Assembly (NCBI RefSeq): GCF_028769735.1
Contig: NC_088171.1
Coordinates: 141,381,917 to 141,445,916, forward strand
Source of the DNA: Zonotrichia leucophrys gambelii
Lineage: Eukaryota; Chordata; Aves; Passeriformes; Passerellidae
Direction of reading: 5' to 3'
Length of the DNA stretch: 64,000 bases
The notes beneath the pieces are model-generated. The model searched no databases. It saw only the letters and a program-made list of their open reading frames with translations, and had not been told where the DNA came from. Both the position numbers and the translations under genes were made by a program. Positions 35,210-46,512 of this stretch are shown here, one piece after another. Within the stretch, counting starts at the first letter, position 1. Each line of letters opens with the position of its first letter.

Positions 35210-38200
35210 CTGAAGGCAAAGCCAGAAGTGGAAGAGACAGATGGGAATTAAGCACTTATGGCCAGAAGGAATAATAATTATATATTTCATGCTGGTCTTC
35301 AATAAAACATATTATAGCAGTACATAATTTGGAAGAATTAAGATATCTAAACTAAGAAGTGATGATGTGTCAAAGGGATGCCTGGCTGTCTATCTTCCTT
35401 TCCTGTCTGTCCTCATCCTGTCTCGTAGCACCTTGGCAGACAAGGCTTGATGAGCACCATAAAGCCCACCCATCAGGCAACCAATCTATCAAACAGAGTT
35501 GGGCTTGCAGTTACCTGCATATGCCTTCAAACATCTGAAAATATTTCTTTTTACCAAACAGACTCTTAAAGCTTCACTTGGAAATACAGAAACCAGTGGC
35601 ACATGGGATGGGCCTTGTCGGGTTGGAGTTGTAGCTGTCTGCTGACTGGAGCTGGGTATGCAATAGCATGGTTGCCACCAGTGCTCACTGCACTCCTGAA
35701 GCCCTCAGCACCACATCTGTGCTGCCACCATGCCAGTGAGCCACTGGGCAGCTCCTCCTCTGAGGGGTGAAATAACCTCGTATCAGCTGAGAGGCCAGTG
35801 CTGGTGAGAGGGCCACTGCCTTGGAGCAGTGGGGGTGTGGAAGCCTGGTACCCAGCAGGACCTTGCCCACGTAGAAAAACGAGTGTGGTCTGAGGTGAGG
35901 GCAATCTGCCTGATATAAGTCTGATAGTCTTGGACCTTTGGACTCAGCCCTCCCCTCTTCTCACTGCAAAGGATAGCAGTGGTCTGTCCCTGAGGGGTGA
36001 CACCGCCTTGAAGTCCTGTGCAGTCTGGGTTCAATCCTCTGCTTTGCTAAAGATGCTATGTGTCTCATTTTTCCTTAAAATTTCAACACATGCTTAGTCC
36101 CAGCAGTCTGTAGTCGGGGAAGAGGCATTAAGGGCTGTAGAGAGCCCAGTTATCAATGACATGATACTCCTGACTGCCACAGGCAGAGGCTGGTCCTCAG
36201 GTTGAAAAAGACACAGAGAAGTTTCCTCTTTCCAAGTGTTTCACACTCCTTTTGGGATATTTCACAGTTAACCCCAGGAGGCAGCTAAAAGACCAATCAA
36301 CACCTCATAGACCTACAGCCCACCCATCCTGGCAAGCCATCCATGGCCTTGTGGTAACCCTGCTTTCCATTCTTCCAAGTGAGGAGACAGGGAGGACCAG
36401 GCTGTGAGTCAGGAGGGGAGGGTCAGGACCCCCATGCTCCTGGCTTCCTCCCAAGAGCAGTAACATCCATTGGCTTTTCCTCAGTTTTCTCCACCCAGGT
36501 ACTGCTACTTGGGGTAAGAAAGTGCCTCATGGAGAATTTATCTCCACTTCAATTGCCATGAGGCTCCAGAAGAGAAGTGTATGGAGGGTGGGCACACTCC
36601 TCCTTTCCTTCCCAAGATCCAGGTGCTTTTTGAGGGAGCACCCCAAACAGTGAGGCTGCAAAAACCCCCAGGATCTGGGCAGGGGGAGGGAGAGGGAAGG
36701 TGAAACAGAGCCCTTACCACCTACGATGATAATCTGGTCTCCAATCACAACAGCTGGTGCACAGACATTCTTCACTACTCTGGTCTCCATACGAAACCAT
36801 GTATTCCTGGAGACATGGTAAACCTGGCAAAAAAAATATTCACACAGCTGTTTATGTTTCATTTTAACTAACATCTGTAATGACAGAGGAACTTCTGGGT
36901 TTTATTTTGCCCTAATAAATACAATCCTCTGGCTCAAACTGCTGGAAATCTGAGAATGTACCCACTTTTTTTTTTCCTATTATGTCCCCTTGGAAAGCAT
37001 TCTGGATCTCCAAGATTGTCTGCTGAGGAGATGCTAGCACATGCACTGAAGGAGTGTCTGCCATATGAAAGCTTCTTGCAAGGCTGTTAAATCACTGTAA
37101 CTAGTTGTCCCAAAGGACAAGCTGATTCATTTCATTTTCCAGTTATCCTGTGTATTCCTTATTAGCCTTAGCAATTTCCTGGGCAAACAAACCTCAGCTT
37201 CAGCTAGCTCTGCTGGCAGCCACTGTGTTTGCCCAGCTGCTATATTTATGCTAGCGACTGGTATGCACTCAGACTGGCAAAGGGACTTAGAGTGGTATCT
37301 AAGTCATCGATTTATGTGAGAAAAAGAGCTGTTGCCAGATGATGATTATTCAATCATCTGCATCTGGGTGACACAAACTTTTATGTTGTGTTATCTGCTT
37401 CTTAATATAGCAAATATCACCAGGGCATCTCTCCACTAACTGATAAATACATTTCCTTCCCCCTGATAATGAAGTACCGTTATAAAGCATTGCTCATGCC
37501 CTTGTTGCCATCTTAGCTTAATGATCCTTCTTAGTTAAAGCACCTTTAACAGAGAAAAGCACTCATGGGAAAGAAACATTTCAATGTTTCTAAAGCTTCA
37601 TATCTGATAAGTAAAAACGTAATGTATTTTTTCCTCCTGATAGAGTGTAACGGCTGAAAGCAGGCAGAGAGCCAGCAACATGTGGCAGGAGCCCCATTTT
37701 TAACACAGCTGTTTATCCCAAATGACTGTCAGTTTAACTTCTGGCCCTTTGATGAGTGAGTATCTAATCACCCTAATGATTGTGAGTGTTTACGTTTGCT
37801 GCGAGCGAGCAGGTGCAGGCTGAGGCCCCGCTCAGCGCCACGTGCAAGCACTGATTTTGGTGAGATTGGCATGGAGCCAGGCAGGGGGAGCTGCTGCTGC
37901 CTGCCATGGCATCACCTGTGGCAGGCCTGGCCCTGGGGCCCACCAGTGGCACGGCTGACTGACACCCAAAGCAGCGCCTCTGGGGCTGCTGCCTGGAAAA
38001 CATTCAGAAGGGGAAAATGGAAGGGCTGCAATGCTTCTTGAGGCCATGGATCAACCCATCCTGCCTCTTGCTGCAACACACAATGACATTTTTTGAGTGG
38101 TTTGATTTCCTCATGAAGGTGATGGACTGCTGAATAACTTAGAAGAAATTGCCTACAACACACAGGACTGACCATTACCTGGATAAGCCGAACAGGGTTT

Positions 38201-39528
38201 TGCATTATATCTTCTCCCCCAAAGAGGTAAACTCTTTGATCTTTGGCAGCAACAGCAGGGTGAAGGACGGCAACAGGCATGTTTGCCATGCTCTCACAGG
38301 TGTTGTAGACACTATCATATCTTTCCACAGAATTCAGGATTTCCTGGTTTTCACCAATTCCACCAAATGATAAAATATAATTTTTATATGCCAAGCTTCT
38401 GTGGGAGTAACGTGGAACTAGCATGTGCTCAATCAACCTCCACTGATTGAGTTTGAGGGAGTAAATGTAAATATTACCACTGACCAGACTTTTCTTATTG
38501 CTAACAGGCATCCCTCCGAGCACAAAAACATTGCTGTGTAAACTCACTGCAGAGGCTTTGTAGAGGCGCATGGGAAGTTTGGCCAGGCTCAGCCATTGGT
38601 TTGTCTTGTCATCATACAGCAGGACATCCCTCGTTGTCTGCTGGCTGTCCTTCCTGCCACCGATGATGATGAGGAACTCCTGGTTGGAGTACCTGCGAGG
38701 AACATGCACCATGGGTTTGATGTCAGGCGTGTTGGTGCTGTACAAGGAGAACATCTGTCTCCGGGCTGACTCCAGGATGCTCCTGCAAGTGGGTGAGGCC
38801 TGAACGAGCGAGTCATTGGCAATGAAATGGAAGAGGAAGGTTGGATGGACGTACTGCAGTCGGACCTTCTTGAACAACTCTTGGATGTAGCCTTGTCGCG
38901 CCTGGAGGTCGTGCCGGATCCAGACCATCAGTGCCTCAAAGACCTGCTCCTCCTCCCCACAGAGCTCATCATCCCCAAGGTAATCGATGAGCTCCGTGGG
39001 ACAGAGCTCCTTCAGGTCCTCAGAAGAGGCCACCAGAGGAAAACATTTCAAAGCCATTGCCTTGGCTTTCTTATTCAGGCTTTGGCAGTTCAAGACTTTT
39101 GCCAGTCTGATCATGCTCAGACAGTTGTCAGGGGTCAGCTTGTCCTGGAGGTAGGTAGAGCAGGCCTCAAACAGCTTAGTGTACTGCAGCATGGATGCTG
39201 TCTCCAAGAGGCACAAGACATTCTCAGTGGATATGAGAATCTCCCCAGTGTAAACATAAAGGATAATCTGATCCAAAATATTGGCATCGATGCCCTTTAG
39301 AATGACTTTAGGCTGGTGACTCTCCCTGAAGTTGTTACAGAACATTGCCTTGAAGTATGGGCTGCTGGAAGCCAGCACATTTCGGTGACAGGGGATTTCA
39401 AAGCCCCCAGAGCAGAGGGTAACATCGGTCAGCATCCTGCTCTGCCGCAGAGCATTCAGCTGCCTCAGCAGTTCAGAGGAGAAGTCCTGGTCTTTGAAGA
39501 GAAACTCTTCAGTGGACCCCTCTTCCAT
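34923..39528 (-). CDS. KLHL38: KLHL38, kelch-like BTB-BACK-Kelch protein (complete, three coding exons)
   Basis: The exons 38179-39528, 36718-36823 and 34923-35209 splice in frame to 1743 bases, or 580 residues plus stop, close to the 581 of human KLHL38. Domains in order: BTB about 25-130 (HRNVLASSSPYFKAMF at 48-63), BACK about 135-240 (VWIRHD at 202-207), and a six-blade Kelch propeller about 285-560. The blades' paired glycines are at 290-291, 338-339, 389-390, 437-438, 485-486 and 527-528. BTB-Kelch proteins usually act as substrate adaptors of CUL3 ubiquitin ligases, the BTB binding CUL3 and the propeller binding the target. The KLHL38 target is not evident from sequence. The start ATG has G at -3 and +4. 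It lies between FBXO32 and ANXA13 in the same orientation, as in human. KLHL38 is known mainly from striated muscle. Confidence 0.97.
35210..36717 (-). other. KLHL38: KLHL38 intron 2
   Basis: 1508 bases with no recognised feature. Confidence 0.85.
36718..36823 (-). CDS. KLHL38: KLHL38 coding exon 2
   Basis: The exon is 106 bases. Its acceptor is TTTTTTTGCCAG|GTT and its donor is GGTG|GTAAGG. It encodes VYHVSRNTWFRMETR, then VVKNVCAPAVVIG, then DQIIIVG, which is the fifth Kelch blade. The last base is completed by exon 3 as a Gly codon. Confidence 0.96.
36824..38178 (-). other. KLHL38: KLHL38 intron 1
   Basis: 1355 bases. A GC-rich patch at about 37.80-38.04 kb carries short overlapping frames that are not supported as coding. 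Confidence 0.85.
38179..39528 (-). CDS. KLHL38: KLHL38 coding exon 1
   Basis: Exactly 450 codons, from MEEGSTEEFLF to QNPVRLIQ, carrying BTB, BACK and the first four Kelch blades. The donor is CCAG|GTAATG, with GT at 38178-38177. The open frame runs on into the intron for about 88 codons without likeness to the family, so the splice is preferred. Confidence 0.97.
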
Positions 39529-40335
39529 AGCAAAATATGAGAGAGATGAATTCTGGACTTGGCAGAAAAAAACTCCAAATTCTTAGCAGCTTTTATTGAA
39601 AAATCCAGCTCCAAGGGAACAAATCAGGACTTTGATGTTGCTGTAAATATCCGTTCACTATTACGCATAAAAATGGAACATGGTTTAAGCACAGTGGGAA
39701 AATAATAAAGAAGCCAAAAGGTCGCTAAGACCCTTTAAAACTTTCATAAAGTTATCAGATAGGTTGCAAGTCTGAGGTCAGCACTGCCTGTGTCGTTGGC
39801 AAGAAGCAAAAGCACTGAAATTATCTCACTGATTTTGGATTAAAGCTGGAGGGCTGAAGCAATTGGTTTGTCCATTTCCATCATGTTGAATAAACGCACT
39901 TAGACATTTATTCACGATTTTAAAGTATTAGCAGTTTAGTAGCTTGTGCCTCTTTCCTCTAGAGTTAGTCACTCCCAAAGAATGCAAATCTGGCAGAGCT
40001 GAACTCTGCAGCAGGATGAACAGAACCCTAGAGGCTGGGAATCTGCATTAAAAGTTATTTATTAACTCTGCTTAGCTGTGGTGTTTTTATGTTAATCAGA
40101 CACACAATGACTAAATTAAATGCCAGGCAGAACAATATGATGAGTATCGACGGTCATGGCTTAACTGCTCAACCTGCAGTGGAACCGAAGGGTAGAAACG
40201 TTTACCTTCTGCTGTCCTTCACTGCATGCACTTACTCTCTGTCGTGTATTCTCTGCTGAGTTTTTCCACAGCTAGAGCCTGGGCAAAACCCTACGAACCC
40301 ACGGGAGGTTTCTTTCGGTGGGTAGGTGATTCATA
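39529..40335. other. KLHL38 5' leader or 5' flank
   Basis: AT-leaning sequence. A pyrimidine run ending in CAG on the minus strand just upstream of the ATG (near 39554-39572) could be a 5' UTR splice acceptor. No coding sequence. Confidence 0.4.
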
Positions 40336-40530
40336 GAGGGTGGTTTCTGCCGTGTTTGTGCCGCTGCCGGGCGCGCAGGAGCGGCGGGCATTGTGTACAT
40401 TCCTGCGCTAAGAATAGCGCGCAGCGCTCCGCGCTCTTATCGCATGTGACGCCGCCGCTGCCTTTTGCAATGACCTGGCTGCTTCTGAGCATGCCCGGGC
40501 GGTGTTTTTCTGGCAAATGTTTACATATAA
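40336..40530. promoter_or_regulatory. KLHL38: Candidate KLHL38 upstream control region (CpG-rich)
   Basis: A CpG-rich patch (about 40360-40460) stands out 0.8-0.95 kb upstream of the KLHL38 ATG. It carries CATTCCT (40398-40404), the MCAT core bound by TEAD factors in muscle genes, and TGTTTAC (40518-40524), a full forkhead/FOXO core. A near-MEF2 sequence lies just beyond (minus strand CTATTTATTA, one mismatch). A promoter here would imply a long leader or a 5' UTR intron. No start site can be fixed. Confidence 0.45.
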
Positions 40531-43500
40531 TAAATAGACACGGAGAGGAAAGTTCACTTATAAAAGTCCTGGCTGTCCGTTTGGAAACAGTGGCAGGGCG
40601 CTGTCCTGAAGTGCCTGGGAACTGGAGAAGCCTGTAAACAGTCTGCAATGCCTCGCACCACGCTGTCACCGGCGTTCCACGGGGAAAGGCGGAGAGAGGA
40701 GGGCTTCCAGGGACTCCGGTGGGACGGACCGTGTCTCCACCCTATGGAGAGATCTGGGGAGCATCAGTCCGTTGCAGTGTGGTGGGAGATGCTGATGCAC
40801 TGGGACCCCTGCATCCAGCACGGCTCCAAGCTGGCAGCCCAGCTACCTTCACCAAGCAGAAAGTGAAGTTCACTCTTGGAGCAGTTTATCTTTATGATGC
40901 TGCTTGACATTTCATATAGAAAACATTGGGTTGTGGCCTTTTGTCTAAGGACTTCAGCTCTCTGAAACCTATAGCAAAGAATTCAGATGGCTTGAGGAAG
41001 CTCAGTGTTACAGGTGGGAGGACTGGAGCAGTTTGCTGCAGTGAGTAGCAAGCTGGAAACCAAGATTCCAGTGTGCCAATTCCTGGGGTGGCACAGGGCT
41101 TCCCAGGACACACATCTTGATGGGGTGTCCCTCACTGCAGATGGCTGCTCATGGATGAGCTAAGCTCCTTTTGCAGGCAGTGAGGTCTAGTCAATACCAC
41201 TGAGTCTGCCAAGTAATTCTGGTCACCAGTATGTGCAACCTGTACTTGGGCAGGGGAACAGCTCTCCAGGCACTGCTGGGTGTCCACAGGTGCTCAGCTG
41301 CCTCAGTCACATGTAGGTGCCCATATTTAACATTCCCATGGTAGGCATCTATGATGATGAGCCTAAATCCATCTTCAGGGCTGGGACCATTCAAATGCCT
41401 TGTGCCAGGGGAGGATCCCCCAGAACCCCAGCTGGTGCCCTGTCAGGGTCTTCAGCAGATCAAGTGTGATGTGTCCCAACTCTATACAAAATTCCTGGGT
41501 GTTTCAAGAGAAATAGAATTGGCTGCCCTTGCCTGGGCAACTGGATTGGGCTCCTCATCTCTGCTGAGATTTCTCTCTTTGTTCTAGGGTGGGGTTGAAT
41601 CCAAAATGCAGTTTCTAAGCATCCCTACAACAAGGAAAGCAAAGTTTAACAACAAGGTTAAAGCAAAAGTCCTTCTCATATTTTCAAGCTTACGGGTGAG
41701 TCATGCCTGCATTTAGTCACAGCAAGGCAGACGAGCAAAAATCCTTGGGAGCCTCATGTCAGCTCCTGTGCCAGGCTGGTGTTTGCAGTCCTCCATGTGT
41801 TCCTGCCCCTGTGTCCATGGTGCAGCAGATCACAGGGATGTGGGCAACCTCATGCTCTAAAAATGGCAGCTTTGCATCATGGGCATGCTGTACATGGCCT
41901 TTCTGACGTGGTGAAGTGCCTGAAGGCAATGAAACCCCTGAAAGCCCTGCCCCATGTTAAAGGCAGGGTGGAGTCAGGCTGGTGTAGATTTTTGGAGGCT
42001 GCCCACATGGTCTGGGTGTGTGTTTGCAGAGAGGTGAGGGAGGGCAAGAGCAGGAGCCACTGGACTTGATTCTTGCAGATGAGTCACTTTGAGGGTAAAC
42101 ATGGCAATCTACAGCCTTTTCCCTCTTCTCAAGTAAAGAAATGATCCAAGAATGATGTTGGGATGCTGGGGAAAGTGTACCCTCCCTCCCTAGTCCCTGC
42201 CGCCACTAACTCACCAGCTGGACATGATATAAATATTTAGAGTGGCATTAAAAACCCAAAGGAGAATTTTTTTCTCTCTCCTTGTCCAGGGAACATTAGC
42301 TACCCAAACAAAACACCCTCTTGCTTTCTTTCTTGCTCTGTATGCATTTGCTCTTGTTGCAGTCCATTCTGATGATTGATGTAGCTTTATATCTCTCTTC
42401 TGGCTCCAACTCCTTGCTGCCTGTTTAGTTCTGCCTCTTCCTGGCAGTGGCTGTGGATTACTCTCTTAACCCTTTAAGAAAAAAATAATGGTGTCTGACT
42501 TCATTAATGACATTGGTTTATGGGGTTGGGGAAGGCTAGGTGGGATGTTCTTGTGCTTCAGACGTTGATAAATGTGACATTTATTTATAAGGTCCCAAGC
42601 TCGATGGCTTTGCGCAGTTACGCAAACTCCTGCTTGCCCAGAGTACAGAGTGTGCTGTTTAAATAGCTCATTGCTTTGGGGAGGGTGGTGATGCTCCTTG
42701 CTGCATCCCCACACAGGTCCCTGCCAATGTAGAGCCAGGCCTTCGGAGCAATAAAGCTCCTGCTGCCTGCCTTACAACTCTCTTCAGTTTGTTCCCCAGA
42801 GATTATGGCTTCATATCTGCAACAAGTGGGCACATCAGCACTGCTTAGTTAGGGTTTTCTTTATAAATACACTAGAAATCACTTTTCATGCCAAAGACAA
42901 TATGTCCTGTATGCCCCCCACTTTATGGAGGAGGGATGGGAGGTGGGTTATGAGCCCTGCTGAGAGGGTAGAGCTGTTTCTGCTGTGGGACAGTCTAAAT
43001 TGTCAGATAAAATCAGTTTCTAAACGAGCTCTTGAGGCAAGTTTTCTAGGGAGGCATGTTATTGACTGGACCAGACCTGAGTGGTCTTTCTTTTGGGAAG
43101 ACAAAATTAGTGCATTACCATGAGAGTGAGATCTTGTACAGATAATGGTCTTGTCTGAACACAAATGGGAAAGTGGCCTCATTCATAGGGTGTGTGACTC
43201 AACAGCACCGTGAGATGTGATGCTGCAGGTGCCCCATAGCCCTTGATGGGCTGGAGCTCTTGGGGGCTATTAAAAACTGTGACCCTCTGTAATTGCTGCT
43301 GTACAAACTCCATCTGTGGCCAATTTCTAGAAAATAGAAGCATCTACCAGAGAACAAACATGCTGTTGTAACACTGTATACTCATCCTGCTCCTTCTGCT
43401 CTTTCTCCTTAAGTGTTTGGCATCATTCAGTTTTGGAATTGTGGTGATTGAACCTTTGATCTGACCCAGCTCTTAAAGCTCTTCTTATGCTTTAATGCAA

Positions 43501-43984
43501 TAGGATGATGAAATCTCATGCACTAAGCAACAGAGTGGAAAAAAAGCTGTAATCTGACCAGCCAGCAGACAGGTGCACAGAGACTGGTGATGTCAGACAA
43601 CTTTAAAACTCATATACTGATCCTATTACAATTCAGGTGAAAATGAACAAATATGGATAAAGAAAAAGGATTGCTCAAGACAGAGACTTCACTGAGCTTA
43701 TTCAGTGTTATGTGCAGGATCTCAATGACCACCAGCCCCCACAGTAATCAAGAGACAGATCATCCCTTTGCCCAAATTTTCAGTCTAAACTGACAGGGGA
43801 CAAGAAAAAATATTTCTTATATGGTCTTAATAAAACTGGAAGAGGGAATAAAATGCAGGATTAACAGTTCTAATTGTATAAAGAGACAGTTACAAGGATC
43901 ATAATTAATCAGATGCCATGGAGAGGATGGGAAGATGCCTCAAGCAGCAGTGGTGGCTGGTTGGGGTGACAGCTCAGCCTAGGC
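40531..43984. other. Intergenic, KLHL38 to ANXA13, nothing recognised
   Basis: No exon, RNA gene or named repeat was identified. Confidence 0.55.
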
Positions 43985-44300
43985 TGGGAGAACATCAGCT
44001 TGCTCATGGACTTGTTCAGATGAACTTTTGAAATCTTGAAGGATGCAAATTTCACAACCTCTCTGGACAACCTGCTTCCATATGTCTGGTAGGAATTTCT
44101 TTTGCTGCAATTAGTGAATGCTGTCTCTTGCCCACAGAAAAATCTGCAAACTTTCTTCTGCTGCTGCTACTTGCCAGCTGTCTGACCTTCTTCCTATTCT
44201 TTTAAGTCCAGATATCCTTAAGGCTTTTTCTCTCATTCTTTTGTAACTATTATGTTATTAATTTTCTATTTAGCTGCTCAGCAAACATGTTTTCCCTGAT
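43985..44300 (-). mobile_element. Probable decayed CR1 fragment (antisense)
   Basis: TTCACAACCTCTCTGGACAA and CCTGCTTCCA, followed by TTTCTTTTGCTG, resemble the antisense CR1 tract that reads CACAACCTCTCTGGGCAACC. Divergence is high and the right end is uncertain. Confidence 0.5.
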
Positions 44301-45619
44301 TCCTATTGCCACAGCTGTCATTCACATTGATATGATACTTAATGCTGAATAAAGGCTTATTTGAAGAATCTGGGCTTGGTTCTGATTTTGCAGGCAAGGG
44401 CAACAGAGTTCATCTATAGATACTGGTCTTGAGCCCCTGACTTAACTAATAAAGGCATGGGGACAAGTTTTACAGCATTGGAGTCACACAGCAACTTCCC
44501 AAGAGTCACTGTTTGCATTGTGTACAGATAGAGAGATACAGCATGTAATTCAATAATGACTTTGGCCCAGTATACGTGGGTGTGAAGATGTGTGGGCTCC
44601 TGGCTTGCTTTCAGGCCAATCTCTAATTAAAGAGTGAAAGATTAAGATGAAAGCAATTGCACTCTTCTTTAGTCAGAATGACCTACTAGTGTTAATTAAA
44701 AGTCTTCAGGCAAAAATAAATTTGGCTGCCAAAGTTATGTGCTTCACATTAAATAAGGACATAGCTGGTTTAAAGAGTACTGAGCTTCTAGAGGTTTCAC
44801 AGAAACCACTCATACAGCTTTGGGCACTTTTGTTGGAATACTTTAAAACAAATCCTTTGCTTAAACCAGCTACTTCATGTGTATTTCAGACTCCAGCTGG
44901 CTTTTTCTTCAAACTACATCATTTGAGAATGGGTACCTTATCTTGGTGTGAGCATACGGTGTTCTGGAGGATAAAATATCACCCTATCATTGGACACCAA
45001 AGTATCTTCATCTATCTTTTCTATAGTCTCTGGTTACAGACCCATGGCAACAGCAACAAGAAGATACTTAGATCCTACATGGCTCTGTTCTTGCTGGGTC
45101 TGAACATTAAATACCTGTGATAAAGGCATTCAGGTATTCAGGATCTGCCCCAATATTTTTAGGTAGCTAGAAATGTTCCCAAAGAAGGATCAGGCCTTTA
45201 AAATGCCACAACATCCTATTACACCTGTGTGAGACACCAATCATTGTTCTCAAAAGCCACACATCTCTCCCATCTCTCATTTATACTGCCCCATTTTATA
45301 ACTGGGTGGCCAGGTGTTGCTGCTGTGACATTGATCCAAGAGGGGAGAAACAGGCCCAGTGCTTCAGAAATGCTGTTTTCAATGGGAATAGGATGGCAGC
45401 AGTCATCCCTCAGAGGGCCTGAACGACCCTTCATCATGCAGAGTGGTGGAGCACTTCAGAGGCAGAAGGGGCCAGACAAAGAGAAACACTCATGAATCCC
45501 TCTCCTCAACCTAAATTCTTCACTGTCTTCTTCTTAGTCATCAGTTTCTGTTATAGTTTTTTTCATGTACATCTTCTCTCATATGATGATAAGATCTTTG
45601 GGTAATTCAGGGACAAGGG
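44301..45619. other. Intergenic, nothing firmly recognised
   Basis: It contains a 157-codon ATG-initiated frame (44647-45120, +) in AT-rich DNA with no familiar domain; see findings. Confidence 0.5.
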
Positions 45620-45700
45620 GAACTCCAGTGGTGTCTAATTCAAGCTCCTGCTCAAAGCAAGGTGAGACATGAGATCAAACCAGGAAGTATCCCAGGATGA
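45620..45700 (-). mobile_element. Possible short CR1 scrap (antisense)
   Basis: AAGCTCCTGCTCAAAGCAAG followed by GATCAAACCAGG resembles the CR1 3'-end tract (CTGCTCAAAGCAGGG and onward). It is under 90 bases. Confidence 0.4.
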
Positions 45701-46197
45701 AGACCATGCCCAATGTCTTCCTCTTTGGGAACACCATTTCCTGCCTCACATCCACCTCAGGAAAGACCCTCCTCTTCCCCTGTGATGCTCCTGCACCATA
45801 TCCCAGGATGTGGTGCTGGTGGGGACTGCAAGTCTCTGTCCTTCATGGGATAATTTAGGAGGTGACTGCTGAGAGGGCAGCTCACAGATAGGGAAATCAC
45901 TCTGGCCTTTCCTGTTGACAGCAGGACTTTAATCAGGGCCTGACTTAAATCATTAATTCACAGCCCTCAGGTTGTTTAAAGAGCTGTGATAATGAGCTGA
46001 GAAGAAATTACTGTTCATTTTCTCTTGGCAGGACTGTAATGGCATGACATGACATTCATTGAATTTAGGAAAGAGCAGGGATAATCTTCAGAATGAGAGA
46101 AAGACAGAAAATCTATCCAGAAGAAACAATGACAGAAGATTCCTCCACATATGCAAACACAAAGAGGTCAATTTATATCTAATTTTTTCAACATGCC
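45701..46197. other. Intergenic, downstream of ANXA13
   Basis: No feature recognised. Confidence 0.55.
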
Positions 46198-46392
46198 TTT
46201 ATTGCTTAAGGGCATTTGGCAAGACAGCCATAACATAAACCTCATGTCCAACATTACTTGGCAACATATTTCCCAGCTGGAAAGAAAATAAATTGAATTT
46301 TTTCTTTGTGCTAATGCCACATTTTTGGATGGTTTTCTGGAAGCTAATCAAGAGATGGCTGCTCAGCATGCTTCTTCATTCTTGATGGGCTT
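46198..46392 (-). other. ANXA13: Predicted ANXA13 3' UTR with AATAAA (46198-46203)
   Basis: AATAAA on the minus strand lies 190 bases past the stop codon. It is a plausible short 3' UTR with cleavage a little beyond the signal. Confidence 0.6.
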
Positions 46393-46512
46393 TCAGTGCA
46401 AAATTGCCAGCAGCAACTTTCTGAAGTCCCCAGAGGTGTCAGAGCGGACAGCTTCAGCCAAGGGCTTCTTGTACATCTGCTGGAACTTCTCCTTTATTGC
46501 TGGCAGGTCGCT
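46393..46512 (-). CDS. ANXA13: ANXA13 last coding exon j (with stop)
   Basis: CTCCTCAG|AGC to TGA at 46395-46393. It encodes [16 protein letters not shown], then [16 protein letters not shown] and LLLAILH, the end of repeat 4 and the annexin C-terminus. Confidence 0.95.
   Translation of the reverse strand, partial: SDLPAIKEKFQQMYKKPLAEAVRSDTSGDFRKLLLAILH

Noticed and set aside
37912..38178. Extension of KLHL38 exon 1 into the intron (about 88 codons)
   Set aside because: A strong donor at 38178 and in-frame exons 2 and 3 restore the six-blade propeller; the extension has no Kelch features.
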